Below are positions 24,933 through 33,769 of a stretch of DNA of 64,000 nt, piece after piece. The stretch is from assembly GCA_015075405.1 (NCBI GenBank), contig JABTUK010000004.1, positions 558,001 through 622,000 on the forward strand, in the 5' to 3' direction. The stretch's first letter is position 1. Each line of letters begins with the position of its first letter. The notes under the pieces are model-generated. The model saw only the letters and a program-made list of their open reading frames with translations, did no database searches and had not been told where the DNA came from. This stretch comes from Anaerolineales bacterium. Its GTDB lineage: Bacteria; Chloroflexota; Anaerolineae; 4572-78; J111. Both the position numbers and the translations under genes were made by a program.

Positions 24933-26269
24933 CAACCTTAAACGAACATCCTACCGTTAAACAGTTTTGGGAGATCCAGGAAAGGCAGGCCATTTTGGCC
25001 CGCCCGACTCAACTTGAAGCCGCCTGGCTGCGCCAGCTTTGTCTCGACGCCGGCGCGGATGATGTGGGTTTTGTGGAGATTGACCGGCCAGAGATTGCCA
25101 GTCAGCGCGATGAAATCCTGAGCGTTTTTCCGCAAACGAAAACACTGATCAGTTTTGTCTGCCGCATGAATCGCGAGCCGATCCGCAACCCGGCCCGATC
25201 TCTGGCCAATCTGGAATTTCACCATACCGGCGATCATGTTACCGATGTGGGTCATAAGATTGTGGCCGCTTTAGAACAGCAAGGGATTCGGGCCTTGAAT
25301 TCGGCGGCGGGCTTTCCGATGGAAATGGATCGCTTTGGTAAAGCCTGGGTTGTTTCCCATAAACCTGTGGCTGTGGCCGCCGGGCTGGGGCAGATGGGCA
25401 TCCATCGTAATGTTATCCACCCCAAGTTTGGTAATTTTATTCTGCTGGGCACCATTTTGCTGGAAGCAGAGGTAACGGCTTCCAACCAGCCGATCAACTA
25501 TAACCCCTGCCTGGAGTGCAAACTGTGTGTAGCTGCCTGTCCGGTTGGGGCGATTGGAGCGGATGGTCATTTTAATTTCTCGGCCTGCTACACTCACAAC
25601 TACCGCGAATTTATGGGTGGGTTTATTAATTGGGTGGAGAATATTGCCGACAGTAAAAACGCACAGGATTACCACCGCAAAGTGAGCCATGCCGAGTCGC
25701 AGTCTATGTGGCAGAGTCTTTCTTTTGGGGCTAACTATAAAGCGGCTTATTGTATGGCGGTCTGCCCGGCGGGCGAGGATGTCATCAGCCCCTTTCTGAC
25801 CGATCGGAAAGGGTATTTACAGGGAGTGGTCAAGCCGCTGCAGGAAAAGCAGGAGACTATTTTTGTAGTTCCCGGCTCCGACGCCGAAGCGTATGTGAGC
25901 CAGCGTTTCCCCCACAAACAGATCAAACGGGTGGGGAATGGTCTGCGCCCCCGCTCTATCGGTCACTTTCTGCGAGGGCTGCCGATTGCCTTTCAACGTG
26001 GACAGGCTGCCGGTCTCGACGCCACCTATCACTTTACTTTTACCGGTGATGAAAACATCCGGGCTACAGTGATCATCCGAGACAAAACCATCAAGGTGCA
26101 GGATGGACACGTAGGCACCGCCAACCTGCACCTCACCGCGGACAGCCGAACCTGGCTCAAATATCTGGCCAAGGAACAGCACATCATCTGGGGGCTACTG
26201 CGCCGAAAAATTCGAATTAAGGGATCACCCCGGTTGCTGCTGGCATTTGGACGCTGTTTTCCCTCGTAA
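24929..26269 (+). CDS. QueG-like 4Fe-4S protein fused to SCP2 domain
   Basis: 446 residues. The N-terminal part (about 25-180) resembles epoxyqueuosine reductase/reductive dehalogenase-type cobamide proteins (GADDVGFVEID, VAAGLGQMGIHRNVI). A ferredoxin segment follows: CLECKLCVAACPVGAI (about 193-208) and a later CMAVCPAGED, with an intervening Cys (FSACYTHN), which could ligate two clusters. The last 90 residues (TYHFTFTGDENIRATVIIRD ... LKYLAKEQHIIWGLLRRKI) look like an SCP2 sterol-carrier domain, suggesting a lipid-like or hydrophobic substrate. MarR control fits a role in handling such a compound. The exact reaction cannot be told. Confidence 0.82.
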   Translation: MTTLNEHPTVKQFWEIQERQAILARPTQLEAAWLRQLCLDAGADDVGFVEIDRPEIASQRDEILSVFPQTKTLISFVCRMNREPIRNPARSLANLEFHHTGDHVTDVGHKIVAALEQQGIRALNSAAGFPMEMDRFGKAWVVSHKPVAVAAGLGQMGIHRNVIHPKFGNFILLGTILLEAEVTASNQPINYNPCLECKLCVAACPVGAIGADGHFNFSACYTHNYREFMGGFINWVENIADSKNAQDYHRKVSHAESQSMWQSLSFGANYKAAYCMAVCPAGEDVISPFLTDRKGYLQGVVKPLQEKQETIFVVPGSDAEAYVSQRFPHKQIKRVGNGLRPRSIGHFLRGLPIAFQRGQAAGLDATYHFTFTGDENIRATVIIRDKTIKVQDGHVGTANLHLTADSRTWLKYLAKEQHIIWGLLRRKIRIKGSPRLLLAFGRCFPS

Positions 26270-26283
26270 AGCCGGGGCTTTGG

Positions 26284-27441
26284 TTAACGGCCTCGCCACC
26301 AATCCTTGCGCACGCGGGGGTCCATAAACTTGCCGGTGTCGCGGATGGCTACCTGAATTTCGACGCCGCGAGCGCGGCCAAGCGGCTGGAAGGGTTTCAG
26401 GGCCGGGAGTTGTCGCCGGCCTGCGGCGTTCATTTGATTGTACAGAGCTTGCAGCTTTGGCTCAACGCAAATCCCTTCGATTTGGATGGCGTAGCCGTTA
26501 ACCACACTGTCTTCGCCGGTGTACTTGAGGGTAATCCGGTTGGGGTCGGCATAGAGCACCAGCACTTGATACCCCTGGCCGATATCGTAGCCGGCATTGG
26601 GCACATGGATGATTTCGCCTGGTTCGGTTTCAAAGCCGGCCAACGTGACCTCGTAATCGGTGATCGGTTCGCCGCGTTTGCCAGGGCTGGGCAGCGGCTC
26701 CCAATTCCACTTATTGACGCTGTAAACGCTGGTCAATATGCCGGTGCGCTTGTCGGCAAAGAGGCCGGCCAACTGCGGAGCGCGATGATCGGTGGCCCCG
26801 GACATGTCAATTAAACTGAGCTTGCCGGCGGTAGGTGAATAGCCACGCAGGGCCAAGTTGAGGTCGGCGTGCTTATCGGCGGGACGGTCGGCGGGCGGGC
26901 CGACGATGGGCAGCGTGCCGTAGCTGACGTTGGGGATCGGGGCGCAAGGGTCTACTGTTGGCGCAGGCGTGGGCGGTGGTGTGGGAGCGGGCGGCGTTGT
27001 TGGCGCGGGAGCGGGTGGCGGAGTTACAGGAGCCGGCGGTGGGGGCGGCGCAACTGGAGCAGGAGCGGGTGAAGGTGTTGGTGCAGGCGCGGGAGCCGGA
27101 GCAGGGGCAGATGGAGGCGTGGGCGCAGGGGTAGGTGCAGCGAGCGGGGGGATAATCAGAACTTGCCCCACCCAGATGTGTCCCGGGTCGCTGAGGTTGT
27201 TGGCCTGTTGGATGAGCGGGTATTTGTAAGGGTCGCCATACATGGCGCGGGCAATTTTGCCCAGGGTGTCACCCCGCTGAACGGTGTAGGAGGTTGGCTG
27301 GCCGCCCGATCCCCCTTGAGCATAAGTGGCAATCAGGTCGGCCAACACCTGTTCCAGCGTTTTGCCCTCCCGTTGAGCGCGGCCCAAAACAGCCTGGTAG
27401 GTAGGATCGTCCAGATTAAAACTGAAGTTTCTGACGGTCAT
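26284..27441 (-). CDS. LysM protein with Pro-rich linker
   Basis: 385 residues: an N-terminal segment of about 45 residues, one LysM domain (about 50-98, YTVQRGDTLGKIARAMYGDP ... GQVLIIPP), a linker of about 80 residues made almost only of Ala, Pro and Thr, and a C-terminal domain of about 210 residues that is not recognised. No signal peptide is visible, so it may act inside the cell or leave by another route. The ribosome site GGGGGAGG is strong. Related in style to the 46360 protein, which also has a Pro-rich hinge. Confidence 0.8.
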   Translation of the reverse strand: MTVRNFSFNLDDPTYQAVLGRAQREGKTLEQVLADLIATYAQGGSGGQPTSYTVQRGDTLGKIARAMYGDPYKYPLIQQANNLSDPGHIWVGQVLIIPPLAAPTPAPTPPSAPAPAPAPAPTPSPAPAPVAPPPPPAPVTPPPAPAPTTPPAPTPPPTPAPTVDPCAPIPNVSYGTLPIVGPPADRPADKHADLNLALRGYSPTAGKLSLIDMSGATDHRAPQLAGLFADKRTGILTSVYSVNKWNWEPLPSPGKRGEPITDYEVTLAGFETEPGEIIHVPNAGYDIGQGYQVLVLYADPNRITLKYTGEDSVVNGYAIQIEGICVEPKLQALYNQMNAAGRRQLPALKPFQPLGRARGVEIQVAIRDTGKFMDPRVRKDWWRGR

Positions 27442-27648
27442 TAAAAGTGCCTCCCCCGTAACATTATGTCAGGTTTGTTCCCATTATACCATACTCTTAA
27501 GAAAAGAGGAATCGATAAGCGGTGGTCTGTAGGGCAAACGCATCTACTATTTATCTCTCCAATTTGTTAGGTTTCGTTATTATGTTCCACAGTGATGACG
27601 ACATTTTCTTTTTAACCTCCAGCCTATTTAGTCCTGAAACTGCCCTTT

Positions 27649-28965
27649 TCATAAAGCGGCAATCGCCAGAGCCAGATTACGCCGCAGGTCGGGATGATTG
27701 AAACGCGCCCAGGCCTGGGGGAAAGTCTCTAGCAACCGCTGGCGCTCCTCTAGCTTGGCTTCTAGATAACCGGCCAGCTGGGTGGGACTTTGCCGCTCGG
27801 TCAAGGGCAGATGCGCCTGATTTTGATCCCACTCGGCCAGCAGGTCACGCAACGAGTGGCTGGCCACCTCGGCATCGTTCAACTCTCCCAGGTGGTCTTG
27901 TAACACCTTGACCGCCTCAATTACCCGCTCGCCTTCCTCACCCAAAATTTCGATAAAAAACTCCAGGGCGTAACGGAGTTGCTTAAAGGTGATGCGGAGT
28001 TGATGTAACATCTCCGGGGTCGCTTTTTCCAGCTTTGTTTCATAGGCATGCACCGCCTCATAGCGATCATAGATCAAACCGGGAACCAGGTAGCGCAATT
28101 GGTAAGGCACAGGCTTATCGTCGGAGATAGGTTTAGCGCCCAACCCCGGTGTGGTCACAAATTTCAGAAAATCTTTTTTGAAGCGGCGATATTGCTTACT
28201 GTCCAGATAAGCCAGCATCTCTTGGCGAGCCTGCTCTCGTTTGGCCGACCAGGTTTCCAGCAAAAGCTGCAAGCCAGTTTGCTCGTTTTCGGGCAGAATC
28301 TGCTGGTACTGCTGTAATTTATCTATAAACACATCCAGGTCGCGCACCCGGCCCAAAACCAGAGCAGTGGCACGCAGGCCGGCCAACAGCGGCTTGACTG
28401 CCTTTGACCGAAAGCCGCCGCCGAAGACCTGAAAAGCAGCCCGCATCCGCCGCGTCGCCACCCGCATGTCGTGCAACGCCTCAATGTCGCTGCCCTGGCG
28501 AGTGCCCGGCTCGTGGCTCAACATACGGCCAAAGTGGAAACTCAAGACTTTGCGACCCGCTTCGGCCAGAGAGTCTGTGGGTTGCATACCAATGGCATCT
28601 GCTATTGGATATTCGAGCTTGGCTTTGCCCTGGCCTCGTTTCTTCTCTTTTTTAGCTTTCTTGGCCTTGGCTGGCTTGGGAGCAGTTTGAACTTTTTCTT
28701 CCATTTCTGTTTCTGTCACCAGGGTCAGTACCGGGTCGGCGGTGAATATTTCTTCAGGAAAGATACCCAATCGTTTTTTAGCAAACTCCTTTTGCCAGCG
28801 CTGGACGGTTTTAGGGGTCAAATTCACTTCTCTGGCAATCTTAGCCGCTGAACTCCCCCCATCCGTCATTAAAATGATCACGGCGCGCTTGCTCAACAAC
28901 TCCGCCGCGCCATCAGCAATTTTTTCTAAAAGCGACTTTTCTTGGCCGGACAGCTTATCACCCAT
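27649..28965 (-). CDS. CHAD domain protein with N-terminal HTH
   Basis: 438 residues. The first 65 residues carry a helix-turn-helix of the transposase/Homeodomain-like sort (AAKIAREVNLTPKTVQRWQKEF). A Lys-rich linker (KPAKAKKAKKEKKRGQGKAK) follows, then a CHAD domain (about 135-430) with its conserved histidines and basic residues (LHDMRVATRRMRAAF, LRITFKQLRYALEFF). CHAD domains bind polyphosphate granules, so this protein may link polyphosphate to DNA (inference). GGGGAGGG precedes the ATG. Confidence 0.87.
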   Translation of the reverse strand: MGDKLSGQEKSLLEKIADGAAELLSKRAVIILMTDGGSSAAKIAREVNLTPKTVQRWQKEFAKKRLGIFPEEIFTADPVLTLVTETEMEEKVQTAPKPAKAKKAKKEKKRGQGKAKLEYPIADAIGMQPTDSLAEAGRKVLSFHFGRMLSHEPGTRQGSDIEALHDMRVATRRMRAAFQVFGGGFRSKAVKPLLAGLRATALVLGRVRDLDVFIDKLQQYQQILPENEQTGLQLLLETWSAKREQARQEMLAYLDSKQYRRFKKDFLKFVTTPGLGAKPISDDKPVPYQLRYLVPGLIYDRYEAVHAYETKLEKATPEMLHQLRITFKQLRYALEFFIEILGEEGERVIEAVKVLQDHLGELNDAEVASHSLRDLLAEWDQNQAHLPLTERQSPTQLAGYLEAKLEERQRLLETFPQAWARFNHPDLRRNLALAIAAL

Positions 28966-29360
28966 TGGTTTACCCTCCCCTTAGCCAGGTAAAACTAAAA
29001 GCTCCTCGAATCTGCGCTATCTTTAAGTTCGAGGAGCCTGTTTGCCTAAACGATTCCAATATTTTTGGTGGTAAACTAAAATTTTAGGGTAAGACGTCAA
29101 AATCGGCAAATTCAAACTAAAAGATTTGTGGTTTTTTTCACTAATTTTACCTAACTTTACCGGAGAACATAGAATGGTCACACCTTGAAGTCAGGCTGAA
29201 CCCGCTGCCAGGACCCCTCATCGAGCTTCACCTCCACCGAGCCAATCGGCGCAGGGCAACTGCCCCAAATTATTGACTATATTTGGAATAATGGTAAATT
29301 CTACAGTTGATTTTGTAATTTTACCCTATAAATTTAGATAAGAACTCTTTAAATTAGCTT
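28966..29360. other. Divergent intergenic region with hairpin
   Basis: No gene seen. On the minus strand, a 10-bp stem (GCTCCTCGAA/TTCGAGGAGC, 29001-29010 and 29028-29037) followed by TTTTAGTTTT lies about 35 nt before the CHAD start codon. It has the form of an intrinsic terminator in the CHAD leader, or ends a transcript not otherwise visible. The rest is AT-rich. Confidence 0.5.
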
Positions 29361-29403
29361 CCCCAATCTTGTTCTCAAACTGAGTTTGGGAACAAGATTG
29401 GGG
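29361..29403. repeat. Dispersed palindrome, copy 2, over a ribosome site
   Basis: Arms of 21 bp (29361-29381, 29383-29403) around one G, with one mismatch (T.G). The core GTTCTCAAACT.AGTTTGGGAAC matches the 6641-6681 copy. Its right end (TTGGGG) merges with the GGGGGTGA ribosome site of the gene at 29418, so a stem in RNA would bury that site. Confidence 0.85.
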
Positions 29404-29417
29404 GTGAATTTTATCAG

Positions 29418-30434
29418 ATGTCTGTTTTTCTGCCTGCCGAAATTTGTTATCTACTGCTTTTTCCGCTGCGGTTTAACCCCCCGGTGGGACAGGCCAGGCC
29501 GTTGCCTGTTCTTCAGCAAAAGGACGCGCCCTATTTTTTTGACCTGGATATTGCATTTTTGGCCCTGGGTGAGCGCCAGGTTGAGGTTGAAGGTGTGCCG
29601 GTTTCGGTGCGGTTGCAAACGCTCGATGAGCAGGTCTGGCTGGCCGAGTGCCGCTATCAATTGGCCGATTTGCTGGACGATGGAGCGCTGTTGCAACGGC
29701 AAGCCATTCAAATGAAACTCAAAGAGGATTTTCGGCAAGAAACAAGTTACAGCGGCGCGTTTGTCGAAGAGTATACGATTGTTCTGCTGCGCCAGGTGGA
29801 ATTAACCCCGGACGAATTTGTGGACAGCCATGCCCGCATGTTAGCCCGCTGGCTGCGGGCCATGCCCAAGCCGCCCACCGAAATCGAGGTAAACCAAATT
29901 TTAGGCTCACGGGCGCGTTATTCGCAGCGTGATTTGACGGTGGTAGATTGGGGCGGGGCGCTGATTATTGCCGAAGAGGGTGATTTTCAATCGGATATTG
30001 AACTGTTGAAGATTGGTAATTACCAGTTATTACGCTACCGGCTGCTGGACCGGGTGATCGAACGAAATTTACAGAGTCTGCGCCAGCTTGTCACCCGCAC
30101 CTGGCCCTGGTTATCCGGCGAGTCCCGCACCTTGCAGAAAGTGGTGGAGCAGCGGCTAACCCTGCTGCTGGATTTTGAAAAGATTGATCAATCGCTGCTG
30201 TTGATTGGCGACTGGTATTCGGCTCAGGTGTATCGTCTGATTGTCGAGCAGTTTTTTCTGACGGATTGGAAAAATGTGGTCCGGCTAAAACTTGATAGCC
30301 TGGCGGCAATTGACGAGATTGTGCGCCAAAACCTGGCCTTTTCCTGGCGGCGCTTGCTCGATTTGATTCAATTGGTCGGTTGGCTTGTTTTGCTAATCGG
30401 CTATTTTATTTTGTTCTTGGCCAACCTGGGGTAA
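29418..30434 (+). CDS. Unknown protein with C-terminal membrane anchor
   Basis: 338 residues, not recognised with certainty. The soluble part has a central ALIIAEEGDFQSDIELLKIGNYQLLRYRLLD and a helical C-terminal half, ending in one membrane helix (about 312-336, LLDLIQLVGWLVLLIGYFIL). The order (mixed fold, long helices, terminal anchor) recalls the RMND1/DUF155 group, but key motifs were not found. GGGGGTGA upstream supports ATG 29418. Confidence 0.7.
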   Translation: MSVFLPAEICYLLLFPLRFNPPVGQARPLPVLQQKDAPYFFDLDIAFLALGERQVEVEGVPVSVRLQTLDEQVWLAECRYQLADLLDDGALLQRQAIQMKLKEDFRQETSYSGAFVEEYTIVLLRQVELTPDEFVDSHARMLARWLRAMPKPPTEIEVNQILGSRARYSQRDLTVVDWGGALIIAEEGDFQSDIELLKIGNYQLLRYRLLDRVIERNLQSLRQLVTRTWPWLSGESRTLQKVVEQRLTLLLDFEKIDQSLLLIGDWYSAQVYRLIVEQFFLTDWKNVVRLKLDSLAAIDEIVRQNLAFSWRRLLDLIQLVGWLVLLIGYFILFLANLG

Positions 30435-30459
30435 TTTTACACTTTTAGTTCATCATTGA

Positions 30460-31548
30460 TTAGTTTAGCAACCCCACCACAAACCGGGCCAGCTGATCCG
30501 CCCCATTGGGTTCATGCCGTTCCACACGCGGCAAGGCCAGCAGTTCCGGCAGCCGTGACAGCCATTTCCCGCTTTCAAATTGCGCGGCGGTAATCGCCAC
30601 ACTATTCATGCGCTGGCTAACATAACCGGCTAATTTCTCAGACTCGCGGAAATGGGGCCGGGGAATATAACCAAAGGGGATACCGGCGTGATATGCTTCG
30701 GCCAGGGTACTGTAACCCAGTTTGCCAATCACCGCATCTACGGCATTGACCAGATCGGGATGATAAAATTCTGAATGATGGGGCAGGAGGGCCAGGTTGT
30801 CTCGCCTTTCCACCCGCTCGCTTCCGCCGGGGATAATAAAATAAATATCCGCTTGGCCGGCCAGGCGGCCCAGAAACGTGTTGTAATCCCAGGGAATCCC
30901 GCCCATTGTTAAGAGCACTACTTTAGCCTGAGCCGGTAAGTCCAGCTTTTGGCGAATCTCCTCCGCCGGGGTCCGGCTGCGGCGGCTCACCGGGGCGGTG
31001 GTCAGATGGACCGGCTGAGGCTGGCAAACCGGCTCGGTTTGGATATGGTAATCAGCAGCCGCAAACCAGGCTCGCAAATCGCTGATATAAGGACTCAGAC
31101 GGGCTTCATCAGCCAGGTAGCCTTCGTAAATCCAATCCCAGGTAAAATTTTCAACCAACACTGCCGGCAAACCGGCTGCTTTGGCCACGGCAATTCCCAG
31201 GGGCGCAATGTCACAGATGACCAACCGGCAGCGCAATTGTTTCAACTGACCGGCTAACCCTTCAACCTGAACCTGGTCAAAGGGCAAAAAATTTGCCAAA
31301 CGGCGCAAGGTTTCGGGTATGTCTTCGACCAGCGAGGTTTTTTGGGCCAGACCCACATCCGACATCAACGCATGATAACCAAAACTGCCGCCCAGCGAGT
31401 CTTGAAAAAACCAGGGAGGCGCCTGAGTAAAGATTTCAAACCGGACTGTGGGAATGTATTGGCGCAGCGCAGCCATGGCCGCCGCTGATCGGGCGGCGTG
31501 ACCATAGCCGTGGGGGGAAACGAAGTAAGCCAAACGGGGTTCAGTCAT
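30460..31548 (-). CDS. Glycosyltransferase, GT-B/MurG-like
   Basis: 362 residues from ATG 31548 (AAAGGAA upstream); the open frame reaches 31584 but the family start SPHGYGHAARS sits 10 residues after this ATG. The N-terminal glycine-rich loop (SPHGYGHAARSAAAMAALRQ) and the C-terminal donor site (VLLTMGGIPWD, DAVIGKLGYSTLAEAYHAGIP) are typical of GT-B enzymes of the kind found as the N-terminal half of L-arabinokinases. Sugar and acceptor unknown. Convergent with the 29418 gene. Confidence 0.82.
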   Translation of the reverse strand: MTEPRLAYFVSPHGYGHAARSAAAMAALRQYIPTVRFEIFTQAPPWFFQDSLGGSFGYHALMSDVGLAQKTSLVEDIPETLRRLANFLPFDQVQVEGLAGQLKQLRCRLVICDIAPLGIAVAKAAGLPAVLVENFTWDWIYEGYLADEARLSPYISDLRAWFAAADYHIQTEPVCQPQPVHLTTAPVSRRSRTPAEEIRQKLDLPAQAKVVLLTMGGIPWDYNTFLGRLAGQADIYFIIPGGSERVERRDNLALLPHHSEFYHPDLVNAVDAVIGKLGYSTLAEAYHAGIPFGYIPRPHFRESEKLAGYVSQRMNSVAITAAQFESGKWLSRLPELLALPRVERHEPNGADQLARFVVGLLN

Positions 31549-31571
31549 ATTCCTTTTCTGTCCTAGTATAC

Positions 31572-31665
31572 TCAGTGGATCCAAATTTCCCGTAGGGTGG
31601 CATCCCTATGCCACCCGCTGACGCATAGGGATGCGCCAGCTACGGTGAAAAATTGGATCTACTGA
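31572..31665. mobile_element. Miniature inverted-repeat element A, copy 1
   Basis: A 94-bp fold-back element. Terminal arms TCAGTGGATCCAAATTT and AAATTGGATCTACTGA, with two inner stems built on GGCATCCCTATGCC and GCATAGGGATGCGCC. Its reverse complement matches copy 2 (37502-37595) at 91 of 94 positions. Non-coding; movement would need a transposase supplied from elsewhere. Confidence 0.88.
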
Positions 31666-31679
31666 TACTCAATACATTC

Positions 31680-31750
31680 AACTTTTGCTCAAAAGGGATT
31701 GCCAAATCCCCGTTTTGGCCCGGATTTGGCAATCCGGGGTGAACAAATCA
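31680..31750. repeat. Miniature inverted repeat B, copy 1 (core)
   Basis: Core GGGATTGCCAAATCCCC ... GGATTTGGCAATCC (31695-31739) with flanks TTTTGCTC and GTGAACAAAT. The same core lies in the complete element at 57936-58057. Confidence 0.75.
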
Positions 31751-31816
31751 CCGCATCCTGAGTAGGCCGAAACGAAGTGGAGGCCGTATCGAAGGGTGCG
31801 GTAAGTAGTTACCTTA

Positions 31817-32563
31817 TTAGCTATGTTTGCGGTGGCCATAATGCTCTCCACCATCAACCCTGATAGTCTCGCCACTGATGTAGTCGGCCTCGATCAAAAA
31901 CTTGACGGCCTGGGCCACATCTTCCGCCGACCCCCAGCGGTTGAGCAAGGTTCGGGCGGCCACATTTTCAATTTGCTTCGGACTGTAATCCGAGGGCGGC
32001 AGGACCGGGCCGGGAGCAACAGCATTGACCCGGATGGTTGGCCCCAGCTCAAGGGCAGATTGGCGGGTCAAGGCTAACAAGGCCGACTTGGCGACAGCAT
32101 GCGCCGTAAAATTGGGCCAGGCTTCCCAGGCCGATAAATCAACAATATTCACAATAGCCCCCCCGCCTCGCTCCAGCATCATCGGCGCAAAGGCATTGGT
32201 TACATAATAAGGACCATTCACCCCGGTACCAATGATCCGCTCCCACGGTCCAATATCCTCGCTGGGAAAAGGGCTTTTCTCCCAACGGTCGGCGCTATTG
32301 ATTAAAATATCAACTCCCTCAAACCAAATTTTAACCTGCCCGACCATGGCCTTAACCTGGTTGTAATCGGCAATATTTGCCTGGATAATTAGCGGCTTGG
32401 CCCCTAAAGCGCGAACTTCCTCGGCGGTAGCTTCGGCTTGAGCGGCCGAGGTATGATAATTTATCACCACATTGGCCCCGGCTCTGGCCAGCATCAGGGT
32501 AATCGCTTTGCCCACGCGGTGGGCCCCGCCGGTTACAAGAGCGACTTTGTTCTTTATGTCCAT
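31817..32563 (-). CDS. SDR oxidoreductase with His in place of catalytic Tyr
   Basis: 248 residues, classical short-chain dehydrogenase: VALVTGGAHRVGKAI (TGxxxGxG), ILINSAD (NNAG place), VNIVDLSAW (Ser) and a C-terminal YISGETIRVDGGEHYG. The active-site YxxxK reads HAVAK: the Tyr is His. The overall sequence is closest in style to pteridine-reductase/FabG-type SDRs. Loss of Tyr would normally impair hydride-transfer catalysis, so it may be a divergent or non-catalytic member. Confidence 0.87.
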   Translation of the reverse strand: MDIKNKVALVTGGAHRVGKAITLMLARAGANVVINYHTSAAQAEATAEEVRALGAKPLIIQANIADYNQVKAMVGQVKIWFEGVDILINSADRWEKSPFPSEDIGPWERIIGTGVNGPYYVTNAFAPMMLERGGGAIVNIVDLSAWEAWPNFTAHAVAKSALLALTRQSALELGPTIRVNAVAPGPVLPPSDYSPKQIENVAARTLLNRWGSAEDVAQAVKFLIEADYISGETIRVDGGEHYGHRKHS

Positions 32564-32686
32564 CTGTTTCTGCTTTTTATCCTCCCCAAAAATTAAAGGC
32601 TAATTATAACTGAGATTGATAAGGAGAGCGAGTCAATCTTAGACTGCCATTTGAGAAAAATTTCTTAAAATATGCCAATTTGGGGA

Positions 32687-32715
32687 TTGTCAGCAAGCCT
32701 TATAACTGGTATACT
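32687..32715 (+). promoter_or_regulatory. Promoter of the E1-beta gene
   Basis: TTGTCA (32687-32692), 17-nt spacer, TATACT (32710-32715); start near 32722. This lies inside the longest open frame and therefore rules out the ATG at 32672 as the start. Confidence 0.7.
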
Positions 32716-32740
32716 GAATAGAGCATTCCACAGTTATCGA

Positions 32741-33739
32741 GTGAAAACCGTGCGAACCATCAGCTACAGCGAGGCCATTCGCGAGGCCCTGGCCGAAGAA
32801 ATGAGCCGGGACCCACGTGTTTTTATTTTGGGTGAGGATGTAGGCGCTTTTGGCGGCGTTTTTGGGGTGACGCAAGGCTTGTTTGCCGAATTTGGCCCGG
32901 AGCGAGTTCGCGACACACCTATTTCCGAAGCAGCCCTGGTGGGCGCAGCTTTAGGCGCGGCCCTGGTCGGCATGCGTCCTGTGGCCGAAATTATGTTTGG
33001 CGACTTTGTCACTGTGGCCATGGATCAATTAGTCAATCAGGCAGCCAAAGCGCGCTATATGAGCGGCGGCAAGGCACAAGTACCGCTAACCATTCGGGTG
33101 GCAACCGGCGCACCCGGCAGTGCGGCCGCTCAGCACAGCCAATCGGTAGAAGGTTGGTTTTTGAATGTGCCGGGGTTAAAAATTGTTATCCCCGCCACCC
33201 CTTATGATGCCAAAGGCTTGCTTAAAACAGCCATCCGGGGCGAAGACCCCGTTTTGTTTTTTGAGCACAAAATGCTCTACGCCGCCAAAGGCGAAGTACC
33301 CGATACGGAAGAAGATTATGTAATTCCTTTTGGTCAGGCGGTTATCCGTCGGGCCGGGAGTGATATAACCCTCATTGCCTTGGGGAGCATGGTTCAACCT
33401 GCCCTCACCGCCGCCGAGCAACTGGCGGCCAACAGCATCTCGGTTGAGGTGATTGACCCGCGAACATTAGTGCCTTTTGATAAAGAAACCATTCTTGCCT
33501 CTGTTCAAAAAACAGGCCGGGTGGTTATTGTCCACGAGGCCCACCGGCGCGGTGGTCCCGGGGCGGAAATTGCGGCCATGATTGCGGAAGAGGCTGTCCA
33601 ATGGCTCGACAGCCCGATTGTGCGCGTTGCCGCCAAAAATGTGCCGTTACCTTACAGTCCTATCCTGGAAGAATACGTTTTACCTTCTGTTAGTGATATT
33701 GTTCAGGCCGTTTCAAATATAGCAACTTACCGGCTGTAG
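32741..33739 (+). CDS. 2-oxoacid dehydrogenase E1 beta subunit
   Basis: 332 residues from GTG 32741 (VKTVRTISYSEAIREAL). Beta subunit of thiamine-dependent pyruvate/acetoin/branched-chain dehydrogenase: FILGEDVGAFGGVFGVT, RVRDTPISEAALVGAALGAA, ATGAPGSAAAQHSQS and a C-terminal transketolase-C part (IEVIDPRTLVPFD-like). E1 beta works only with an E1 alpha and E2 core, neither of which is next to it; the partners must be elsewhere or this copy is specialised. The sensor kinase starts 31 bp later in the same direction and may be co-transcribed. Confidence 0.9.
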   Translation: MKTVRTISYSEAIREALAEEMSRDPRVFILGEDVGAFGGVFGVTQGLFAEFGPERVRDTPISEAALVGAALGAALVGMRPVAEIMFGDFVTVAMDQLVNQAAKARYMSGGKAQVPLTIRVATGAPGSAAAQHSQSVEGWFLNVPGLKIVIPATPYDAKGLLKTAIRGEDPVLFFEHKMLYAAKGEVPDTEEDYVIPFGQAVIRRAGSDITLIALGSMVQPALTAAEQLAANSISVEVIDPRTLVPFDKETILASVQKTGRVVIVHEAHRRGGPGAEIAAMIAEEAVQWLDSPIVRVAAKNVPLPYSPILEEYVLPSVSDIVQAVSNIATYRL

Positions 33740-33769
33740 CCTCATTGCCGAGACAAGACATACTAATTT

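Noticed and set aside
29386..29715. Alternative frame overlapping the 29418 gene
   Set aside because: Shifted frame rich in Arg/Cys/Trp; the 29418 frame is longer, has a ribosome site and a credible membrane anchor.
32672..32740. ATG 32672 as start of the E1-beta gene
   Set aside because: It lies upstream of a good promoter (TTGTCA-17-TATACT), so would not be in the transcript.
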